A DNA stretch of 64,000 bases. Origin: Stappia indica. GTDB taxonomy: Bacteria; Pseudomonadota; Alphaproteobacteria; Rhizobiales; Stappiaceae. The notes under the pieces are model-generated. The model was given only the letters and a program-made list of their open reading frames with translations, was not told the DNA's origin and made no database searches. The stretch is from contig NZ_MBQE01000006.1 of NCBI RefSeq assembly GCF_001696535.1, positions 124,001-188,000 of the forward strand, read 5' to 3'. Shown here one piece after another: positions 23,585 through 32,929 of this stretch. Position 1 is the stretch's first letter. Every line of letters begins with the position of its first letter. The translations under genes were made by a program, and so were the position numbers.

Positions 23585-24889
23585 TCAGCGTTCGCTTGCC
23601 GCCAAAACATCCTCGAAAGTGCGCAGGCCCGTGGTCGGCGCGCAGACCAGCACCGCCATGTTGCCGGGCGCATGCTGGTTCTTCCACATCTTGGTGTGGG
23701 CCCGCGGGATGTCCTCCCAGGGGAAAACCTCGCTCATGCACGGATCGATCCGCCGGTCGATGACCGCCTTGTTGGCCTCCGAGGCCTGCTTGAGATGGGC
23801 GAAGTGCGAGCCCTGGATGCGCTTCTGCCGCATCCAGACATAGCGGGCGTCAAAAGTCAGGTTGAAGCCGGTCGTGCCGGCGCAGAACACCACCATGCCG
23901 CCGCGCTTGACCACCAGGCACGAGACAGGGAAGGTCGCCTCGCCGGGATGCTCGAACACCATGTCGACATCGTTGCCCTTGCCGGTGACCTCCCAGATCG
24001 CCTTGCCGAAGCGCCGCGCCTCCTTCAGCCACTCGTTGTATTCGGGCGAGTTGACCTTGGGCATCTGGCCCCAGCAGTTGAAGTCCTTGCGGTTGATCAC
24101 GCCCTTGGCGCCGAGCGAGAGCACGTAGTCGCGCTTGTCCTCGTCGGAGATGATGCCGATGGCGTTGGCGCCGGCCGCGGCTGCAAGCTGGATGCCGAAG
24201 ACGCCGAGACCGCCCGAGGCGCCCCACACCAACACGTTCTGGCCCGGGCGCAGCTGGTGCGGCGCGTGGCCGAACAGCATGCGGTAGGCGGTGGCCAGCG
24301 TCAGCGTGTAGCAGGCCGCCTCCTCCCAGGTCAGATGCTTGGGACGCGGCATCAGCTGCTGCGACTGCACGCGGCAGAACTGCGAGAACGAGCCGTCCGG
24401 CGTCTCATAGCCCCAGATCCGCTGGGTCGGCGAGAACATCGGGTCGCCGCCGTTGCACTCCTCGTCGTCGCCGTCGTCCTGATTGCAGTGAATGACGACC
24501 TCGTCGCCGACCTTCCAGCGCTTCACCTTGGAGCCGACCGCCCAGACGATGCCCGAGGCATCGGATCCGGCGATGTGATAGGCCTCGTCATGCACCTTGA
24601 AGACCGAGATCGGCTCGCCGAGACCGGCCCAGATGCCGTTGTAGTTGACGCCTGCAGCCATCACGAGGACCAGCACCTCGTTGCTGTCGAGCTCCCAGGT
24701 GGGAACCACTTCCAGCTTCATCGCGTCTTCCGGCGGCCCGTGCCGGTCGGGCCGGATGGTCCAGGCATACATCGACTTCGGCACATGGCCGAGCGGCGGG
24801 ATCTCGCCGATCTCGTAAAGGTCCTTCACCGGGCGATCCTCCGCCTCGCGATTGTCGTTTGCCTGCTGAGCATTGCCCATATCGCGCAT
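23585..24889 (-). CDS. ccrA: Crotonyl-CoA carboxylase/reductase
   Basis: Key enzyme of the ethylmalonyl-CoA pathway: reductively carboxylates crotonyl-CoA to ethylmalonyl-CoA with NADPH and CO2. The 434-residue length is normal. It is a zinc-less medium-chain dehydrogenase with the Rossmann motif NVLVWGASGGLGVFG and the family-specific stretches IWAGLGEPISVFKVHDE, HCNQDDGDDEECNGGDPM, FEHPGEATFPVSC and GFNLTFDARYVWMRQKRIQGSHF. The start at 24889 follows GGGAGG; an alternative ATG lies three codons in at 24880. It is divergent from meaA, which encodes a later step of the same pathway. Confidence 0.95.
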   Translation of the reverse strand: MRDMGNAQQANDNREAEDRPVKDLYEIGEIPPLGHVPKSMYAWTIRPDRHGPPEDAMKLEVVPTWELDSNEVLVLVMAAGVNYNGIWAGLGEPISVFKVHDEAYHIAGSDASGIVWAVGSKVKRWKVGDEVVIHCNQDDGDDEECNGGDPMFSPTQRIWGYETPDGSFSQFCRVQSQQLMPRPKHLTWEEAACYTLTLATAYRMLFGHAPHQLRPGQNVLVWGASGGLGVFGIQLAAAAGANAIGIISDEDKRDYVLSLGAKGVINRKDFNCWGQMPKVNSPEYNEWLKEARRFGKAIWEVTGKGNDVDMVFEHPGEATFPVSCLVVKRGGMVVFCAGTTGFNLTFDARYVWMRQKRIQGSHFAHLKQASEANKAVIDRRIDPCMSEVFPWEDIPRAHTKMWKNQHAPGNMAVLVCAPTTGLRTFEDVLAASER

Positions 24890-25347
24890 GTCCTCCCGTT
24901 ATGTCGCCGGCAGGTGCAGCAAGGGCCGAGACCGCCGCCGCACCGTCTTTCAGGTTTTCGCCCCCGCGTCCTCTCCGGCGCCCCGTCCGCCCGTCCCTGC
25001 GAACCCAAGGCCATGTTGCCGGCGCGAAGGCCGTCGGCCGCCCGTCCCTTGCGGCCGATTGCTGCGACGCATCATTCCGAAAACGGAAGATACGCCCCAC
25101 TCACGAAACTATCATACCAAAAACAGGCGTTCCGCTATTGGACTATTGCTTAATTGGCGCGTTTGCCCAAGAGTGTTTTTGCATCGCACCTAGAAATAGT
25201 GCGTTGCGGGCGCGGGAGGCGCGCTTGATTTCGGGAGGACGGCTCCCCGTCGCAACACGGGGAGCTTGAGGAAAATCAGAAAGATGTCCGATCATGCGGC
25301 CCCGTTTGGGTGCCGCCGCGGACACGACGATTGCGAGGAGTGTTTCC
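24890..25347. other. Divergent intergenic region between ccrA and meaA
   Basis: This 458-base non-coding stretch is more AT-rich around 25080-25200. On the minus strand an extended -10 (TGGTATGAT; TATGAT at 25116-25111) is a candidate ccrA promoter. Toward meaA, GCTCCCCGT (25242-25250) and ACGGGGAGC (25257-25265) form a perfect 9-base hairpin in the probable meaA leader. No riboswitch consensus was recognised. Confidence 0.5.
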
Positions 25348-27384
25348 ATGGGCGACAGAGCGACCCCCGGCACGGAACCGGCGACGAAGAGCGCGGGCGG
25401 GGCGGCATCGGCCCGGCGCGACAGGCCCTGGATCTTCCGCACCTATGCCGGCCATTCGAGCGCGCAGGAGTCCAACGAGCTCTACCGCCGCAACCTCGCC
25501 AAGGGTCAGACGGGCCTGTCCGTCGCCTTCGACCTGCCGACCCAGACCGGCTACGATCCGGACCACCCGCTGGCGCGCGGCGAGGTCGGCAAGGTCGGCG
25601 TGCCGATTGCCCATCTCGGCGACATGCGGGCGCTGTTCGACCGCATCCCGCTGGAACAGATGAACACGTCGATGACGATCAACGCCACGGCCCCCTGGCT
25701 GCTGGCGCTCTACGTCGCAGCCGCCGACGAGCAGGGCGCCGACCGGGCCGAACTGGCCGGCACGACGCAGAACGACATCATCAAGGAGTACCTGTCGCGC
25801 GGCACCTATGTGTTTCCGCCCGCGCCCTCGCTGCGGCTGACCCGCGACGTCATCGCCTGGACCTACGGCGCCATGCCGAAGTGGAACCCGATGAACGTGT
25901 GCTCCTACCACCTGCAGGAAGCCGGGGCGACGCCGGTGCAGGAGCTCTCCTTCGCGCTGGCGACCGCGATCGCCATTCTCGACGAGGTGAAGGCATCGGG
26001 GGCGATCCCGCCGGGCGACTTCCCGCAGGCGGCCGGCCGCATCTCCTTCTTCGTCAATGCCGGCATGCGCTTCATCACCGAGATCTGCAAGATGCGCGCC
26101 TTCGCCGAGCTGTGGGACGAGATCTGCCTGACCCGCTACGGCGTCGAAGACGAGCGCTACCGCCGCTTCCGCTACGGCGTGCAGGTCAACTCGCTCGGGT
26201 TGACCGAGCAGCAGCCGGAAAACAACGTCTACCGCATCCTCATCGAGGCGCTGGCCGTGGTGCTGTCGAAGAACGCCCGCGCCCGCGCGGTGCAGCTGCC
26301 GGCCTGGAACGAGGCGCTGGGCCTGCCGCGCCCCTTCGACCAGCAGTGGTCGCTGCGCGTGCAGCAGATCCTTGCCTACGAGACCGACCTGCTGGAGTTC
26401 GAGGACATCTTCGACGGCTCCTCGGTGATCGGACAGAGGGTCGAGGCGCTGAAGAGCGAGGCGCGCGAGGAGCTCGCCCGGATCGAGGAGATGGGCGGCG
26501 CCGTTGCGGCGGTGGAATCGAGCTACATGAAGCAGGCGCTGGTCGCCTCGAACGCCGCCCGCCTTGCCGCCATCGAAGCGGGCGAGCAGGTGGTGGTCGG
26601 CGTCAACCGTTTCACCGAAAGCGAGCCCTCGCCGCTCGCCACCGGCGAGGACGGCGGCATCCTGACCGTGCCCGAGCATGTGGAGGCGGACGCCATTGCC
26701 ACGCTCAAGGCCTGGCGGGAGGCGCGCGACCAAGGTGCCGTGGCGGGCGCCATTGCCGCGCTGAAGCAGGCGGCAAGCGAGGGCACCAACATCATGGAGC
26801 CGTCGATCGCGGCGGCGAAGGCCGGCGTCACCACCGGCGAATGGGGCGCGGCGCTGCGCGAGGTGTTCGGCGAATACCGGGCCCCGACCGGCGTCGGCAA
26901 GGCGGCGCGTGCCGACGCGGAGGACCTTGCCCCGGTGCGGGCAGCGGTGGAGAGCGTGTCGGCGAAGCTCGGCCGACGGCTGAAGTTCCTGGTCGGCAAG
27001 CCCGGCCTCGACGGCCATTCCAACGGCGCGGAACAGATCGCCGTGCGCGCACGCGACTGCGGCATGGAAGTCGTCTACGAAGGCATCCGCCTGACCCCGG
27101 CGCAGATCGTCAACGCCGCGCTGGAGGAGGACGTCCACGTCATCGGCCTGTCGATCCTGTCCGGCTCGCACCTTGCCCTGGTGCGCGACGTGATGGACCG
27201 CCTGCGCGCGTCCGGCATCGACGATATCCCGGTGGTCGTCGGCGGCATCATTCCCGAGGAGGACGCGAGCCAATTGCGCGCGATGGGCGTTGCCGCCGTC
27301 TACACCCCGAAGAACTTCCAGCTCACCGACATCATGAAGGAAGTGGTGGAGATCGTCGGCTCGCGCGCGGAAGCGGCTGCGTGA
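25348..27384 (+). CDS. meaA: Ethylmalonyl-CoA mutase (MeaA-type)
   Basis: Adenosylcobalamin-dependent mutase of 678 residues converting (2R)-ethylmalonyl-CoA to methylsuccinyl-CoA. The large catalytic TIM barrel starts RPWIFRTYAGHSSAQESNEL and includes FDLPTQTGYDPDHP and GTTQNDIIKEY. The C-terminal B12 domain has the lower-ligand motif DGHSNG (the DxHxxG box), GLSILSGSH and VVGGIIP. A single polypeptide with this arrangement fits MeaA/Ecm better than two-subunit methylmalonyl-CoA mutase. ATG at 25348 is chosen for the GAGGAG ribosome site upstream. The gene is divergent from ccrA; the adenosyltransferase at 58340 can supply its cofactor. Confidence 0.93.
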   Translation: MGDRATPGTEPATKSAGGAASARRDRPWIFRTYAGHSSAQESNELYRRNLAKGQTGLSVAFDLPTQTGYDPDHPLARGEVGKVGVPIAHLGDMRALFDRIPLEQMNTSMTINATAPWLLALYVAAADEQGADRAELAGTTQNDIIKEYLSRGTYVFPPAPSLRLTRDVIAWTYGAMPKWNPMNVCSYHLQEAGATPVQELSFALATAIAILDEVKASGAIPPGDFPQAAGRISFFVNAGMRFITEICKMRAFAELWDEICLTRYGVEDERYRRFRYGVQVNSLGLTEQQPENNVYRILIEALAVVLSKNARARAVQLPAWNEALGLPRPFDQQWSLRVQQILAYETDLLEFEDIFDGSSVIGQRVEALKSEAREELARIEEMGGAVAAVESSYMKQALVASNAARLAAIEAGEQVVVGVNRFTESEPSPLATGEDGGILTVPEHVEADAIATLKAWREARDQGAVAGAIAALKQAASEGTNIMEPSIAAAKAGVTTGEWGAALREVFGEYRAPTGVGKAARADAEDLAPVRAAVESVSAKLGRRLKFLVGKPGLDGHSNGAEQIAVRARDCGMEVVYEGIRLTPAQIVNAALEEDVHVIGLSILSGSHLALVRDVMDRLRASGIDDIPVVVGGIIPEEDASQLRAMGVAAVYTPKNFQLTDIMKEVVEIVGSRAEAAA

Positions 27385-27520
27385 GGGGTCTGGGGCACCC
27401 CTGCGGTTAAGCCTGTCTGCACTATCTGCAACTGCACGCAAGGGATGTGACACCACACGTCTTGCGCGCATCGCTCCGGCACGGCATGAAGGAAGGAGTT
27501 CGCTCCACCGTCAGGCCGCC

Positions 27521-28741
27521 ATGCCCTTGCAAGACAACCAGAAGACCAGACGCCCGCGCCTCGCTCTGCCGCCCCGTACGGTGGCCGCCCTAAGTCTTTC
27601 CGCCGTGTTGCTTGGCGCGGCGTGCACGCAGGATGATCCGCGATTTCCTGCCTACTTCCGGTACGCCGTGGATGTGAAAGTCGACGGCGTGCCTGTCACC
27701 ATCGAGCGCGTCGTGAAATGCACTGGCACCCGTTCGTGGAATACCTCCGCAAACCCGGGAGGCTGGACCCACCACATCTACGTCAATCCTCCTGCAATTG
27801 GTCAAATTGTTCGAGGAAGCGACGCGGCCGTATATGTACGAGTGCCATCCGCTTGTGGGTGGGCTGCAGAATTCCAGGGCCGCCACTCGCGGGAGCCACC
27901 GCTCCAACCCGGCGACGTCGTGCCTGTGCTCTGGACCAGCAATTGGCGGCGCCTGGAGCAGATCGAGTACTACACAACCCCGACTAGCCTCTCAGGAACA
28001 GACAGTCATGTTGTGTTCGGTGGTCTTCAACCGATAACGCGCACTGATCGCAGGGCATTTGAGGCGTCTGAGGCGCGTGCAGCGCACGAAAGTCCCGATT
28101 TACGGGCCCTTGTCAATGTAGAAGCGAAAGGAAGCAATGGGGGAATTGCCCCTCCCAGCTGGGTGACAACTCTCTCGCCCCCTGTTGGAACGCGCGGGAC
28201 AATAGGTTGTCATGCCGTCCTGTCTCTCAAGCGCGAAGACTGGGATCCATGGCCCGAGCTGAAACGGTGGGTAGAAAGCTTGCCGGACGACGGGAAGTTT
28301 TATGATGTCCGCTCCGCGCTAAACGATACCGCCACTAGTTTGCTTAGGGAAAGCGCGTTCTCTGCATTTCCAAAAATACTCTCTTATCCCCTCGTCAATA
28401 AAGGACTCGATCCCGAGCAGTATGCCAGGGCGATTGAAATGTTGAATTCGTTACATCCAATATTTCCGAGCCCTGGCGGGGCGTACATCGATAATACAAA
28501 AAGCGGAATCGCAGGATGCTCCTATGACATTTGGCATTACTCTTCTTCATATGCCTCATCCATTCGCAAGAATGAAGACAGATTAAATTATGAAAAAGAA
28601 ATAATAATCTATTCAGACGCTAAATTTCACACCCCACTTGTCAATCCGAACAGGAGTGAGGTGAATTTAATTATCCCAATGGGAGGCTCTTATCCACGCT
28701 CCAATGAAGCGGTAACTATGAGAACTGTGACTAATTACTGA
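27521..28741 (+). CDS. Uncharacterised lipoprotein
   Basis: A 406-residue protein I do not recognise. The N-terminus has basic residues, a hydrophobic stretch (TVAALSLSAVLLGAAC) and a lipobox LGAAC, so it is a predicted outer-envelope lipoprotein. The body has paired cysteines, no transmembrane helices and many Tyr/Ser/Pro residues. Base use changes along the gene: from about 28300 to 28741 it is clearly AT-richer (for example around 28585-28625) than any neighbour, a sign of acquisition or of low expression. It lies between meaA and a convergent GH25 lysozyme gene. Function unknown. Confidence 0.72.
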   Translation: MPLQDNQKTRRPRLALPPRTVAALSLSAVLLGAACTQDDPRFPAYFRYAVDVKVDGVPVTIERVVKCTGTRSWNTSANPGGWTHHIYVNPPAIGQIVRGSDAAVYVRVPSACGWAAEFQGRHSREPPLQPGDVVPVLWTSNWRRLEQIEYYTTPTSLSGTDSHVVFGGLQPITRTDRRAFEASEARAAHESPDLRALVNVEAKGSNGGIAPPSWVTTLSPPVGTRGTIGCHAVLSLKREDWDPWPELKRWVESLPDDGKFYDVRSALNDTATSLLRESAFSAFPKILSYPLVNKGLDPEQYARAIEMLNSLHPIFPSPGGAYIDNTKSGIAGCSYDIWHYSSSYASSIRKNEDRLNYEKEIIIYSDAKFHTPLVNPNRSEVNLIIPMGGSYPRSNEAVTMRTVTNY

Positions 28742-28811
28742 TAATATTCACATCCAGTCCGTTACGGCGCGGGGGAGCAGCCTCTGCCGCCCTCGCCCTG
28801 TCCGGTCAGGC

Positions 28812-29531
28812 CTATTTCTGCAGCTCGCCCTTGAGCCAGCGGCGCCACTGCGAGCGGGTGCCGAAGAAGACGTTGCGGTCGACATTGCCCTTGATGCCGT
28901 CGACGCGACCTTCCGCCGTGTACTGCCAGAACACCCAGTTCTGCCGCTTCTCGTATTTGCGGTCCGGATGGCTTGCCACCGAGCGCAGCCAGAAATCGTA
29001 GACGTGCTTGGCATCGACCAGGCGGTCGCGGTGGAAGTCGACGGACGAATAGATCACCGGGCGCTTGCCGTAATGCGCTTCCACCCGCTCCAGGAAGTAG
29101 CGCATGTCGCGGATGACCTGCTCGCGCGGCGGGCGCTCGCGGCACGACGAATGGCCGTTCCACTCCATGTCCAGCACCGGGGGCAGCGCGTCGGGATCGA
29201 CCGGCACGTTCTGGATGAACCAGGCGACCTGGTCTTCGACGGGCCGGCAGAAGAAATAGAAGTGATAGGCACCGCGCGGCACGCCTGCGGCCTTGGCCTG
29301 CACCCAGTTGTCCATGAACTTCGGATCGAGATAGTCGCCGCCCTCGGTCGCCTTGATCCAGGCGAACTCCGTGCCAGCCCGCTTCACCCGGTGCCAGTCG
29401 ATATCGCCCTGGTAGCGGGCGACGTCGATGCCATGGATGGCGAAGTCCTCCGGAGTGGGATCCGGAAAATCGAAGGCCGCGCAGGACGCCATGAACAGGG
29501 TACAGAACAGGATCAGCACGCGCGCAATCAT
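28812..29531 (-). CDS. GH25 lysozyme-like lipoprotein
   Basis: Glycoside hydrolase family 25 muramidase of 239 residues, expected to cleave MurNAc-GlcNAc bonds in peptidoglycan. The signal peptide ends in the lipobox LFMASC. The GH25 fold shows IHGIDVARYQGDIDW (first catalytic Asp), FAWIKATEGGDYLDPKF, AYHFYFFCRP, PPVLDMEW (catalytic Asp-x-Glu) and NWVFWQYTAEGRVDGIKGNVDRNVF. It converges with the unknown lipoprotein gene and may act in cell-wall remodelling. Confidence 0.9.
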   Translation of the reverse strand: MIARVLILFCTLFMASCAAFDFPDPTPEDFAIHGIDVARYQGDIDWHRVKRAGTEFAWIKATEGGDYLDPKFMDNWVQAKAAGVPRGAYHFYFFCRPVEDQVAWFIQNVPVDPDALPPVLDMEWNGHSSCRERPPREQVIRDMRYFLERVEAHYGKRPVIYSSVDFHRDRLVDAKHVYDFWLRSVASHPDRKYEKRQNWVFWQYTAEGRVDGIKGNVDRNVFFGTRSQWRRWLKGELQK

Positions 29532-29630
29532 CGCTCTCTCTTTGGTCCAAAGCCCCCTTTCAACCGGGACTGGACACTATGACCAAAGCGTTAAGGAAGC
29601 GCTTAGCAATCGAGCGAAGCGAAAATGAGA

Positions 29631-29658
29631 TGAGGCCGAACCTTACAGTTTGGCCTCA
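29631..29658 (-). terminator. Hairpin downstream of the LysM gene
   Basis: TGAGGCC (29631-29637) and GGCCTCA (29652-29658) form a 7-base stem, extendable with AAC/GTT, 31 bases beyond the LysM gene stop. A short TTTT follows on the minus strand after a few bases, giving a weak intrinsic-terminator appearance. Confidence 0.45.
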
Positions 29659-29688
29659 CAAGATCGTGATCGAAACGGCCCGAAAGCC

Positions 29689-30126
29689 TCAGCCGAGCGG
29701 CGGGATGCGCAGCACCTGGCCCGGGTAGATCTTGTCCGGGTCCGACAGCATCGGCTTGTTGGCCTCGAAGATGGCGGTGTACTTGGAGCCGTCGCCGTAA
29801 GCCTTCTTGGCAACGGCCCAGAGCGTGTCGCCCTTCTCCACCGTGTGGAAGCCGGCCTCCGGCGCGCTGTTCGCGACCGCGATCTCCTCTTCGACCTTGG
29901 CGACACCCAGCACGTTGCCGGCGGCCAGGATCAGCTTCTCGCGCGCTTCCTGCGTCGGGGCCGCGCCGGCGATCTTCACCGTGTCTCCGGACACCTCGAC
30001 CTTGACGTCACCGTCGAGACCGAGCGCCGCCACTTCCTTCTCGATGGCTGCAGCCGCATCGGCCTCCGGCTCGTCGCTGCCCCACAGGGACTTGCCCGCA
30101 TCCTTCACGAAATCAAAAAAGCCCAT
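29689..30126 (-). CDS. BON-LysM protein (Kbp/YgaU-like)
   Basis: Small protein of 145 residues with the architecture of E. coli Kbp (YgaU): an N-terminal lead MGFFDFVKDAGKSLWG, a BON domain (about 25-85, KVEVSGDTVKIAGAAPTQEAREKLI), and a C-terminal LysM domain (about 94-144, HTVEKGDTLWAVAKKAYGDGSKY ending PGQVLRIPPL). Kbp binds potassium and interacts with peptidoglycan; whether this one does is untested. No signal peptide is present, as in Kbp. Confidence 0.88.
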   Translation of the reverse strand: MGFFDFVKDAGKSLWGSDEPEADAAAAIEKEVAALGLDGDVKVEVSGDTVKIAGAAPTQEAREKLILAAGNVLGVAKVEEEIAVANSAPEAGFHTVEKGDTLWAVAKKAYGDGSKYTAIFEANKPMLSDPDKIYPGQVLRIPPLG

Positions 30127-30378
30127 GTGACGGCTCCCCTTATATCCTGCCTCGGCACGGCCGATGCCGTGCCCACTCAAACGACACGGCTCCTGCCGTG
30201 CCTTTCGACACCAGTGTCGGATGCAGTCCTTACCGCCCGCAAGCGCCAATTCATGTGACAGGCAGCACACAAATCCGCCTCGCGCCCGAAAGCCCGGCCT
30301 TGCACGCGGGGTCCGCAACTGGCAATCAGGCAGCAGGCCTCTCGGCCTTGCCCGTCCCTGCCCAGATCCGGATCGCCC

Positions 30379-31182
30379 ATGACCGACCGCCTGACCATCG
30401 CCACCTGGAACATCAACTCGGTGCGGCTGCGCCTGCCGATCGTCGAGAAGCTGATCCTCGACCATGCGCCGGACGTGATCTGCCTGCAGGAAACCAAGTG
30501 CGCCGACGGCAACTTCCCGCTCTCCGCCTTCCGCAAGCTCGGCTACGAGCATATCGCGATCAAGGGCCAGAAGGGCTATCACGGCGTCGCGACGATCTCC
30601 CGCCGCCCCTTCCTCGACGAGGAGCGGATCGACTACTGTACCAAGGGCGACAGCCGGCATCTTTCGACCGGCATTCCCTTTGCCGGCGACCGCTTCACGC
30701 TGCAGAACTTCTATGTGCCGGCCGGCGGCGACGAGCCGGACCCGGAGATCAACGACAAGTTCGCCCACAAGCTCGCCTTTCTCGACGAGATGGCCGACCG
30801 CTTCGCCTCGATCTCCGGCAACGCCATGGTCGTCGGCGATCTCAACGTGGCGCCTTACGAGCACGATGTGTGGTCGCACAAGCAGTTGCTGAAGATCGTC
30901 AGCCACACGCCCATCGAATGCGAGAAGCTGGAGGCGGTGCGCACCGCCGCGGGCCTCACCGACGTGATGCGCGCCTTTGTGCCGCTGGAGGAAAAGCTCT
31001 ACACCTGGTGGAGCTACCGGGCGAAGGACTGGTCGGCCGCCGACAAGGGCCGCCGGCTCGACCATGTGTGGGCCAACCCGGCATTGGCCGGCCAGGCGGT
31101 CTCCATGCAGGTGCTGCGCGATGCCCGCGGCTGGGAGCAGCCGTCCGACCACGCACCGGTGCTGGTGCGGCTGGAGGCGTGA
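30379..31182 (+). CDS. xth: Exodeoxyribonuclease III
   Basis: AP endonuclease/3'-5' exonuclease of base-excision repair, 267 residues. Conserved catalytic elements are ATWNINSVR (Asn), CLQETK (metal-binding Glu), NFYVPAGG (Tyr), VVGDLNVAP (Asp/Asn), RRLDHVWAN (Asp) and the terminal QPSDHAPV (catalytic Asp-His pair). Length and motif order are those of the ExoIII/XthA family. It stands alone, convergent with the quinone reductase gene. Confidence 0.95.
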   Translation: MTDRLTIATWNINSVRLRLPIVEKLILDHAPDVICLQETKCADGNFPLSAFRKLGYEHIAIKGQKGYHGVATISRRPFLDEERIDYCTKGDSRHLSTGIPFAGDRFTLQNFYVPAGGDEPDPEINDKFAHKLAFLDEMADRFASISGNAMVVGDLNVAPYEHDVWSHKQLLKIVSHTPIECEKLEAVRTAAGLTDVMRAFVPLEEKLYTWWSYRAKDWSAADKGRRLDHVWANPALAGQAVSMQVLRDARGWEQPSDHAPVLVRLEA

Positions 31183-31209
31183 AGCCGCCTCCAGCGCCCG
31201 ACCTCAGCC

Positions 31210-32184
31210 TTACGGGCGGATGATCACCTTGCCCTGGACCTTGCGGTCGGCAAGCTCGCGCAGCGCCCTTGCGGTCTCCTCGATCGGATAGACCGCATGC
31301 AGGTGCGGCCGGATCCGCCCCTCGCGCATCCAGGCGAGCAGCTGCTCCATGTTGTCGCGATGCGCCTCCGGCTCGCGCACGATGGCATCGCCCCAGAACA
31401 CGCCGAGCACGTCGCAGCCCTTCAGCATGACCAGGTTGAGCGGCAGCTTCGGGATCTCGCCGGCGGCAAAGCCGATGACCAGATAGCGGCCGCGCCAGCC
31501 GGTGGCGCGCAGCGCCGCCTCGGCAAGCTCGCCACCCACCGGATCGTAGACCACGTCGACGCCGCAGCCGTCGGTCAGCTGCTTCAGCCGCGCCTTCAGG
31601 TCCTCTTCCGCATAGTTGACCAGGATGTCGGCGCCATGGGCGCGGGCCAGCTCCAGCTTTTCGGCGCTGGAAGCGCAGGCGATCACCCGCGCACCCATCG
31701 CCTTGGCGATCTCAACCGCGGCAAGGCCGACGCCGCCCGAAGCGCCGAGCACGGCCACCGTCTCGCCCGCCTCCAGCCGCGCCCGGTCGCGGAACGCATG
31801 CAGCGAGGTGCCGTAGGTGACCGAAAGACCGGCCGCCGCCTCGTCGGAGACCTCGTCCGGCAGGGCGACAAGATCGTCCTCCGTGGCGATCACCGCGCCG
31901 CGCACCGCGCCCCAGCGGACATAGCCCATCACCCGGTCGCCCGGCTCGAAGGCCTCGATCCCCTCACCCGTCTCCAGCACCCGGCCGGCGAACTCGGCGC
32001 CCGGCGAGAACGGCAGCTCCGGGCGGAACTGGTACTTGCCCTGGATGATCAGCGTGTCGAAGAAGTTGAGCGCCGCCGCGCTCACCTCCACCAGCAATTC
32101 GCCCGGCCCGGGCGACGGCATCTCGATGTCCCGCAGGACAAGATCCTCGGGCGCGCCGAGGCGTTCGCACAAAACGGCTTTCAC
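31210..32184 (-). CDS. NADPH:quinone oxidoreductase (zinc-independent MDR family)
   Basis: Medium-chain dehydrogenase/reductase of about 324 residues of the QOR/zeta-crystallin type, reducing quinones or enoyl compounds with NADPH. Visible: VSAAALNFFDTLIIQGKY, PGAEFAGRVLETG, and the nucleotide-binding motif GETVAVLGASGGVGLAAVEIAKAMGA. The zinc-site cysteines are absent. GTG at 32184 (VKAVLCERLG) is preferred because GGGGGA lies seven bases upstream; a TTG at 32199 would add five residues without a better ribosome site. Confidence 0.87.
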   Translation of the reverse strand: MKAVLCERLGAPEDLVLRDIEMPSPGPGELLVEVSAAALNFFDTLIIQGKYQFRPELPFSPGAEFAGRVLETGEGIEAFEPGDRVMGYVRWGAVRGAVIATEDDLVALPDEVSDEAAAGLSVTYGTSLHAFRDRARLEAGETVAVLGASGGVGLAAVEIAKAMGARVIACASSAEKLELARAHGADILVNYAEEDLKARLKQLTDGCGVDVVYDPVGGELAEAALRATGWRGRYLVIGFAAGEIPKLPLNLVMLKGCDVLGVFWGDAIVREPEAHRDNMEQLLAWMREGRIRPHLHAVYPIEETARALRELADRKVQGKVIIRP

Positions 32185-32350
32185 ACAAGTTTCCCCCAAT
32201 GTTTCCCCAAGGTTCGCCTAGCACGGGATCGGGGCCCGGGAAAGCCGCCAGGCTCGTCAATCTTGTCAGGGCGGCGCCCAGCCGCTATCTCCGGTCACCT
32301 ACGGTTGCCCGGCCGTACGCGGGCACAACGACAAGGAGGTCGCAAGGACC

Positions 32351-32902
32351 ATGCGCGGTTACTTCGCCGTCGGGGCGGAAGGCATTTCGAAGCAGATGAA
32401 CCTGGGCAACCTGATGCGCTCGGCGCATGCCTTCGGAGCAAGCTTCTTCTTCACCGTCGATGCCGACAAGCGGATCCGCAAGGCTCCCGCGTCCGATACC
32501 TCCAAGAGCACCGGCCACCTGCCGCTGTTCCACTGGCCCTCCATCGCGGAAATGGACCTGCCGCAGGGCTGCCAGCTGGTCGGCGTCGAGCTGACCGAAG
32601 AAGCGGTCGACCTGCCGAGCTTCATGCATCCGCTGCAGGCGGCCTATATCCTCGGCCCCGAGCGCGGCTCGCTCTCGCCGGAATTGCAGGCGGCCTGCCA
32701 GCACATCATCAAGATCCCGACGAAGTTCTGCCTGAACATCGCGATTGCCGGCGCCATCGTGCTCTACGACCGTCACCGGGTGCACGGGCAATATGCCGAG
32801 CGTCCGCTCACCGCAGGCGGCCCGAAGGCCCCGCGTCCGGCACACAAGCACGGCGGCCCAATCATGCGCACGGGACGCAAGATCCCCGGCCAGACCGGCT
32901 GA
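32351..32902 (+). CDS. TrmH/SpoU-family RNA methyltransferase
   Basis: RNA methyltransferase of 183 residues transferring a methyl group from S-adenosylmethionine to rRNA or tRNA. It has the three SPOUT-knot motifs: NLGNLMRSAHAFGA (motif 1), AAYILGPERGSLS (motif 2) and IIKIPTKFCLNIAIAGAIVLYD (motif 3). It lacks the extra N-terminal domain of RlmB, so it is the short alphaproteobacterial form. The C-terminal tail is basic and Pro-rich. The target nucleotide is not predictable. It converges with holA. Confidence 0.88.
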   Translation: MRGYFAVGAEGISKQMNLGNLMRSAHAFGASFFFTVDADKRIRKAPASDTSKSTGHLPLFHWPSIAEMDLPQGCQLVGVELTEEAVDLPSFMHPLQAAYILGPERGSLSPELQAACQHIIKIPTKFCLNIAIAGAIVLYDRHRVHGQYAERPLTAGGPKAPRPAHKHGGPIMRTGRKIPGQTG

Positions 32903-32929
32903 ACCGAACGGAAAAAGAGGGATAGGAGC

